NCBI RefSeq assembly: GCF_002256285.1
Contig: NZ_NKJE01000002.1
Coordinates: 11,589-75,588, forward strand
Source of the DNA: Flavobacterium sp. BFFFF1
GTDB lineage: Bacteria; Bacteroidota; Bacteroidia; Flavobacteriales; Flavobacteriaceae
Direction of reading: 5' to 3'
Length of the DNA: 64,000 nucleotides
The notes beneath the pieces are model-generated. The model saw only the letters and a program-made list of their open reading frames with translations, did not search any database and was not told where the DNA came from. Positions 58,635-64,000 of the stretch are shown here, in pieces (position 1 is the first letter of the stretch; every line of letters starts with the position of its first letter). A program made the translations under genes and the position numbers.

Positions 58635-60529
58635 GATTTTGGAATAAAGTACCTGTTGTCACTGCCGATTCGGATGACGTGGTGGTCTAACAATTGTTGT
58701 AATGCAAATATAATGTCGTCTGACGGATGTTTGACAAGGTTTTGTATTTCCCTTGAAGTTAAAGCCTGTTGCGTTAGTAAGCCATGGATTTCTGCCGCAA
58801 CAGAAACCGCTGAGCCACTTTTTTTTGTTTTCGAAATGCAATAGGAGCAAATGCCGCAGTCTTCGGTTTTCTTTTCGCCGAAATAGTTCAGGATGAGTCG
58901 GCTTTTACAGGTTTTTTTGTCGGTAACATAGGCAATTACAGCCTCCAATTGACGCACCTTTTGCGCATTTTGGTTTTCAAGGTATTTCGAAATCCGGTTG
59001 ATTGTTTTTTCATCTTCGCGTACTTCGTTGAAGATGATTGTGGTATCATTGCCTTTGGCCCTGTAATCGATAAGTCCACGTTCGTGCAGCTTTTTCAATA
59101 AACCCAGGATCGCATTGTCAGTGGTGTTTGCTTTTTTCGAAATCAGGCTTAGGTTTATGGCTGAAGGCGCATCGTAAATTCCGGTGTAATTTCTTAGAAT
59201 GGCCAGTATTACCGGCTCGTCCTGCGGGTTTAGGCTCATGTAACGGAGTACTTCTTTTGACTCGATCACGAATTGAACGGAAACTTTCTCAGAAAATTCC
59301 TGTGACAGGCTGACGATGCCCTGTCTGTCTAAAAACTGTAGGGCATTGTAAGCCTTCAAAGTAGGGAATTGGTACAGGACACAAAAATGATTCAAATTTA
59401 GTGGGTATTCCTCCCCAATTCCTTCTCCGTAAGCAATTTGCAGATAATTACACAGTTTGACGTATACCTTTGTTAAAAAGGCTTTATCAGGCAAAACCGA
59501 AATAAACTGGTTTTGTGCCTGAATCGGGTCTGACGGGCTGAACAGCAATATTGCAAATGCTTTTTCGTCATTTCTGCCGGCACGCCCGGCCTCCTGGTAG
59601 TAATTTTCGATATTTTCCGGGAGTTGAATGTGAATGACCGTTTTGACATTCGCCTTATCGATGCCCATCCCGAAAGCATTTGTCGCGACAATTACCTGGG
59701 ATTTTTCTTCCATCCACGATTGCATATTTTTAGTTTTTTCGGAACTGTGGAGCCCGCCGTGATAGAAGGTCGCCGAGAATCCCAGAGTTTGCAACTGTGA
59801 AGCGATATCGTGGCATGATTTCCGGTTCCGCACATAAATAATGGAAGGTGCTGGGTTTTTCTTCAAAATCTGTCCGATGCGATGGAGCTTGTCCTCTGCC
59901 TCAACAACCATATAGGCGATGTTTTTTCTTTCGAAAGACCTTTTGAAAACTTCAGGATTTCTCAGTCCCAATTGAAGGATAACATCTTCCTGCACTTTGT
60001 TAGTGGCTGACGCCGTTAATGCCAGAAAAGGTGCGTTTTGAAAATGCGCTTTGAGGTGGGCAATTTTCAGATATGCGGGCCTGAAATCATGTCCCCATTG
60101 CGATACGCAGTGTGCTTCATCGATGGCAATAAGATTGATATTCAAGCTTTTCAGGCGATCAACAATCCAATCGGCCTGTAGCCTTTCCGGCGAGAGGTAA
60201 AGAAACTTATAATTTCCAAACTGGCAGTTGTCCAGGAGGTCTGAAATTTCATCAGTAGAATGGCCGCCAGTCAGAGCGATTGCTTTAACGCCGATTTTTT
60301 CGAGGTTTGCAACCTGGTCTTTCATCAAGGCGATTAATGGGGAAACGACAAGGCAAATCCCGTCTTTCATGATTCCCGGTACCTGAAAACAGATTGATTT
60401 TCCGCCACCGGTTGGGAGTATGGCGAACGTATCGTTCCCGGCCAGTACAGCGTCTATAATTTCCTGCTGGGCGGGCCTGAATTGATCATGATGCCAATAT
60501 TTTCTGAGGATTTCAACAGGTGTCGGCAT
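58631..60529 (-). CDS. recQ: ATP-dependent DNA helicase RecQ
   Basis: 'FAILPTGGGKSICFQVPG', 'AIDEAHCVSQWGHDFRPAYLKI', 'VIVATNAFGMGIDKANVKTVIHIQLPENIENYYQEAGRAGRN'. Confidence 0.96.
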   Translation of the reverse strand: MPTPVEILRKYWHHDQFRPAQQEIIDAVLAGNDTFAILPTGGGKSICFQVPGIMKDGICLVVSPLIALMKDQVANLEKIGVKAIALTGGHSTDEISDLLDNCQFGNYKFLYLSPERLQADWIVDRLKSLNINLIAIDEAHCVSQWGHDFRPAYLKIAHLKAHFQNAPFLALTASATNKVQEDVILQLGLRNPEVFKRSFERKNIAYMVVEAEDKLHRIGQILKKNPAPSIIYVRNRKSCHDIASQLQTLGFSATFYHGGLHSSEKTKNMQSWMEEKSQVIVATNAFGMGIDKANVKTVIHIQLPENIENYYQEAGRAGRNDEKAFAILLFSPSDPIQAQNQFISVLPDKAFLTKVYVKLCNYLQIAYGEGIGEEYPLNLNHFCVLYQFPTLKAYNALQFLDRQGIVSLSQEFSEKVSVQFVIESKEVLRYMSLNPQDEPVILAILRNYTGIYDAPSAINLSLISKKANTTDNAILGLLKKLHERGLIDYRAKGNDTTIIFNEVREDEKTINRISKYLENQNAQKVRQLEAVIAYVTDKKTCKSRLILNYFGEKKTEDCGICSYCISKTKKSGSAVSVAAEIHGLLTQQALTSREIQNLVKHPSDDIIFALQQLLDHHVIRIGSDNRYFIPKS

Positions 60530-60612
60530 GGCTTATAATTCGAAATTCAAATGTATCGTTTTCGACAATCAAAGTGGAAAGTTAGTCAAATAAACTGAAA
60601 ATAACTGAGGCG

Positions 60613-61152
60613 TTACTGGGAAAGACGGCCTAAAATAAAATCAATGCGCTCGGCAACGGTGCCTTTAGGGACATCTATTAAATGATAACCATAGTTTTGA
60701 TAGGTCTCCGCAAGATGGCTGTAGATTAATTTGGCCTGTTCAAAGTTCTCGTAGCGTTCGTCGTCGCTTTCATAAATTTCCTCCCATGGCGGAAGGATAA
60801 AAATTTTGGAGTAAATATGCTCCCGGCAGGCAGCGTCAAAATGGGCTGGATAACTGTCGCCGATGTAGTGCATATAGGCCAGCACATCAGGGATGCCACG
60901 ATCAAGGAACACAATATCGTGGGTTTCATCACAGGCATTCAGGAACTGTTTCTTCCGGCCTTCGAGCAGCAATTCGCTGAAAAGAAGCGGGTTCTCGAGA
61001 AACAGTTGTTCGATACCCTGCTTTTTGGCTTCCATCGTCACTTCGCGCGAGATTTCAGGATAACAACAGTATCCCTGTGCCGTCAGCCCATCTATGATAG
61101 TGGTTTTCCCAGTACCAGGGCCGCCTATGATGACAACAACTTCTTTGCGCAC
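60613..61152 (-). CDS. AAA family ATPase/kinase (AAA_28-like)
   Basis: Walker A 'VIIGGPGTGKTTIIDGL'; 'CYPEISREV', 'IVFLDRGIPDVLAYMHY'. Confidence 0.88.
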   Translation of the reverse strand: MRKEVVVIIGGPGTGKTTIIDGLTAQGYCCYPEISREVTMEAKKQGIEQLFLENPLLFSELLLEGRKKQFLNACDETHDIVFLDRGIPDVLAYMHYIGDSYPAHFDAACREHIYSKIFILPPWEEIYESDDERYENFEQAKLIYSHLAETYQNYGYHLIDVPKGTVAERIDFILGRLSQ

Positions 61153-61169
61153 GATTTAAAAATAAGGCG

Positions 61170-61177
61170 CAAATATA
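61170..61177 (-). promoter_or_regulatory. -7 box TATATTTG (minus)
   Basis: caaatata on plus, 18 bp upstream of the ATPase start. Confidence 0.4.
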
Positions 61178-61419
61178 GCAATTCACAATTGATAATTAAT
61201 AATGGATAATTAATAATTACAAGGTATTTCCATAAACCTGGATCTTAGCCCCGATGGCAGCGGCATCCTTTTTTATTCTACTGTCGCGCCGGACTTCGGG
61301 GGATGAATTTGAGAATAAAAAAGATACAGCGGACAGCGGGAAACAGCTCCTGATAAACAAAAATAACGTTGACACGTTAAATCAGAAATCTAAAACATAA
61401 AATCTCCATACTAAAACCT

Positions 61420-61427
61420 TATATTTG
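61420..61427 (+). promoter_or_regulatory. -7 box TATATTTG
   Basis: TAnnTTTG upstream of DUF493 gene. Confidence 0.4.
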
Positions 61428-61443
61428 CGTTTATTTTAATAAA

Positions 61444-61728
61444 ATGGATAAGAAGACAGAAGAATTTTATGTGCGTTTAAAGGAAGAGCTATCCACTACA
61501 AGCAGCTGGCCGTCAGAATATTTATTTAAGTTTATCGTGCCCACGGAAAAGGAAAAAATCCTGGAGGTTGAGAATGCTTTTAACAACCTGGGCGCCGTCA
61601 TCACAACGCATCAGTCCAAAACAGGAAAATACACTTCCGTTTCAATTCATGTTACGATGGCGACCCCTGATGCAGTAATTGAAAAATATATCGCCGTTTC
61701 GAACATTGAAGGCATAATTTCATTATAA
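61444..61728 (+). CDS. DUF493 family protein
   Basis: 'WPSEYLFKFIVPTEKEKILEVENAF...SKTGKYTSVSIHVTMATPDAVIEKYIAVSNIEGIISL'. Confidence 0.9.
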   Translation: MDKKTEEFYVRLKEELSTTSSWPSEYLFKFIVPTEKEKILEVENAFNNLGAVITTHQSKTGKYTSVSIHVTMATPDAVIEKYIAVSNIEGIISL

Positions 61729-62448
61729 ATGAATCAAAAATATATCAAGGAGAACGCCAACGACGTTGTCAACGAACTGGAATATAATGCAGAGCGTCCG
61801 CACCTGATCATCAGGGAGTACGGCCGTCACCTGCAGAAACTGATTGACCAGGCTGTGGTGATTGCAGACCGCGAGGAACGCAACAAGGCAGCAAAATACA
61901 TCATCCAGGTGATGGGAAGCCTGAACCCGCATTTGCGCGACGTGCCCGATTTCCAGCATAAGCTATGGGACCAGATTTTTATCATGTCTGATTTTAAACT
62001 CGAGGTTGATTCCCCGTATCCTGTGCCTTCACGTGAGGTGTTGCAGTTGAAACCAGATGTGTTAAGTTATCCGCAGAACTTTCCAAAATACCGTTTTTAT
62101 GGCAACAATATCAAGTATATGATCGATGTGGCCAACCGCTGGGAGGATGGTGATTTGAAAAATGCACTGATTAAAGTCATTGCAAACCACATGAAAAAAT
62201 CCTATTTAAGCTGGAATAAGGATACGGTGAAAGATGATGTGATTTTTGAACATCTCCTTGAGTTGTCCGGCGGGAAGATCGACCTGACACAAAGTTCAGA
62301 GGAATTGGTGAACACCACGGATCTGATGCGGACCAATATGCGGATTTCCAATAAAATCAATCCGGCTGCGCCACCAAAAATCAAGAATAATAAAAACGGA
62401 AAAATGAATTCCGGCCATAAAAATAACCAAAACAGAAAAATACAATAA
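61729..62448 (+). CDS. DUF4290 domain-containing protein
   Basis: 'LEYNAERPHLIIREYGRHLQKLIDQAVVIADREERNKAAKYIIQVMGSLNPHLRDVPDFQHKLWDQIFIMSDF'. Confidence 0.9.
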   Translation: MNQKYIKENANDVVNELEYNAERPHLIIREYGRHLQKLIDQAVVIADREERNKAAKYIIQVMGSLNPHLRDVPDFQHKLWDQIFIMSDFKLEVDSPYPVPSREVLQLKPDVLSYPQNFPKYRFYGNNIKYMIDVANRWEDGDLKNALIKVIANHMKKSYLSWNKDTVKDDVIFEHLLELSGGKIDLTQSSEELVNTTDLMRTNMRISNKINPAAPPKIKNNKNGKMNSGHKNNQNRKIQ

Positions 62449-62457
62449 ACAATTAAA

Positions 62458-62510
62458 AATTAGGAATTAAGAATTTTGTAAGCACAATTCCCAATTCCTA
62501 ATTCCTAATT
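62458..62510. repeat. Intergenic inverted repeat built from (aattcct)n heptamers
   Basis: aattaggaattaagaatt ... aattcccaattcctaattcctaatt. Confidence 0.8.
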
Positions 62511-62518
62511 ACATTAAA

Positions 62519-63832
62519 ATGGGAACTTTTAAAATTGAAGGAGGCGTCGCGCTAAAAGGTGAAATCACTCCACAGGGAGCAAAGAATGAAGCGTTACAGA
62601 TTTTATGTGCGGTGTTGCTGACGCCCGAAAAAGTAACAATCAATAATATACCAGATATTATCGATGTAAACAAACTCATCACACTACTCAAAAATCTGGG
62701 TGTTAAGGTGGAAAAAATAGGGAAAGGTTCTTACACATTCCAATCCGATGAAGTAAATGTTGGCTATCTTGAAACCGAAGCGTTTAAAAAGGAAGGCGGT
62801 TCGCTGCGTGGATCGATTATGATCGTAGGACCATTGTTGGCGCGTTACGGACGTGGTTACATCCCAAAACCGGGCGGTGACAAGATTGGCCGCAGGAGAT
62901 TGGATACGCATTTTGAAGGATTTATAAACCTGGGCGCTAAGTTCCGTTACAACCGTGAAGACCATTTCTATGGCGTTGAAGCTACAGATGGATTGACCGG
63001 TACCGACATGCTTCTTGATGAAGCGTCTGTAACAGGAACGGCGAACATCGTGATGGCCGCTGTTTTAGCCAAAGGTACTACGACAATTTACAACGCCGCC
63101 TGCGAACCTTATCTGCAGCAATTGTCAAAAATGCTGAACTCAATGGGTGCCAGGATTACCGGTGTGGGGTCTAACCTTTTGAAAATTGAAGGAGTCGACA
63201 AATTAGGAGGTTGTGAGCATACGATTTTGCCGGACATGATTGAAATCGGTTCATGGATTGGGCTTGCCGCCATGACGAGAAGCGAAATTACGATCAAGAA
63301 TGTAAGCTGGGATAATCTCGGTATAATACCCAATACTTTCAGGAAACTTGGGATTACTTTAGAACGTCAGGGCGATGATATCTATATTCCCGCGCACACC
63401 GATGGCTATGAAGTAAAAACAGATATTGACGGATCGATCCTGACCATTGCCGATGCACCATGGCCTGGTTTTACACCCGATTTGCTCAGTATCGTGCTCG
63501 TGGTTGCCACGCAGGCCAAAGGCGATGTGCTGATCCACCAGAAAATGTTCGAAAGCCGTTTGTTCTTTGTCGATAAACTGATTGATATGGGAGCAAAAAT
63601 TATGCTTTGCGATCCCCATCGTGCGGTCGTTATCGGGCATGATTTTAAATCACAACTTAAAGCCACGACCATGTCATCACCGGATATCCGTGCCGGAATT
63701 TCGTTGTTGATTGCGGCCTTGTCAGCAAAAGGAACCAGTACGATCCAGAATATCGAGCAGATTGACCGTGGATACGAAGATATTGAAGCGAGACTGCGTG
63801 CTATTGGTGCCAGAATTTCACGCGAAGATTAA
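62519..63832 (+). CDS. murA: UDP-N-acetylglucosamine 1-carboxyvinyltransferase
   Basis: 'GGVALKGEITPQGAKNEALQILCAVLLTPEKVTINNIPDI', 'GRRRLDTHFEGFINLGA'. Confidence 0.96.
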   Translation: MGTFKIEGGVALKGEITPQGAKNEALQILCAVLLTPEKVTINNIPDIIDVNKLITLLKNLGVKVEKIGKGSYTFQSDEVNVGYLETEAFKKEGGSLRGSIMIVGPLLARYGRGYIPKPGGDKIGRRRLDTHFEGFINLGAKFRYNREDHFYGVEATDGLTGTDMLLDEASVTGTANIVMAAVLAKGTTTIYNAACEPYLQQLSKMLNSMGARITGVGSNLLKIEGVDKLGGCEHTILPDMIEIGSWIGLAAMTRSEITIKNVSWDNLGIIPNTFRKLGITLERQGDDIYIPAHTDGYEVKTDIDGSILTIADAPWPGFTPDLLSIVLVVATQAKGDVLIHQKMFESRLFFVDKLIDMGAKIMLCDPHRAVVIGHDFKSQLKATTMSSPDIRAGISLLIAALSAKGTSTIQNIEQIDRGYEDIEARLRAIGARISRED

Positions 63833-63874
63833 TAATTCGACAGGGAAGTTAAATATCACAATATATTGTAAACA

Positions 63875-63909
63875 AAACGCCGGCGAATCCGATTCGCCGG
63901 CGTTTTTTA
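63875..63909. terminator. Strong Rho-independent terminator
   Basis: aaaacgccggcgaat-ccg-attcgccggcgttttttaa. Confidence 0.9.
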
Positions 63910-63939
63910 ATTCTTAAATGTGCGGATTGTTAGGCTGAT

Positions 63940-64000
63940 TTATTTTAATATGTTTAAGAGTTTCAGGCCGAAAACTACACCATCACCCTGATAGCCATTT
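63940..64000 (-). CDS. C-terminal fragment of a CDS truncated by window edge
   Basis: Minus-strand open frame ending GYQGDGVVFGLKLLNILK* immediately beyond the convergent terminator. Confidence 0.4.
   Translation of the reverse strand, partial: NGYQGDGVVFGLKLLNILK

Overview
The window is a Bacteroidota chromosome segment, very likely Flavobacterium or a close relative. The call rests on TAnnTTTG -7 promoter boxes, T9SS C-terminal sorting domains, DUF6705-like and DUF4290 proteins, and general gene content. Most of it is conserved housekeeping sequence: a PpiC/SurA-type PPIase operon plus MoxR, aconitase, GAPDH, a Do-like protease, dapF, mltG, dnaA with an LMW-PTP, ribD, prmC, hisS, HU, fmt-recQ, DUF493/DUF4290, murA and one tRNA-Met(CAT). 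Two accessory zones stand out. (1) About 10.8-16.1 kb holds two tandem DUF6705-like secreted proteins with an almost identical intergenic/5' cassette, two lipoproteins (one Cys-rich with an HExxH motif), a 13-bp perfect inverted repeat, a ten-copy 21-bp array and an orphan 231-aa protein. (2) About 33.9-54.8 kb holds four co-oriented T9SS cargo genes. Three are giant (1847-2361 aa). The fourth is a 261-aa protein that is essentially a stand-alone copy of the pre-sorting-signal domain shared by the giants. Other leads are a PHM-like copper monooxygenase candidate at 6960-8114 and an XRE/membrane-protein operon with 21-bp-phased operator repeats. No CRISPR array, IS element, prophage or recognised defence system was found. 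No database search or computation was run; family names come from motif recognition.
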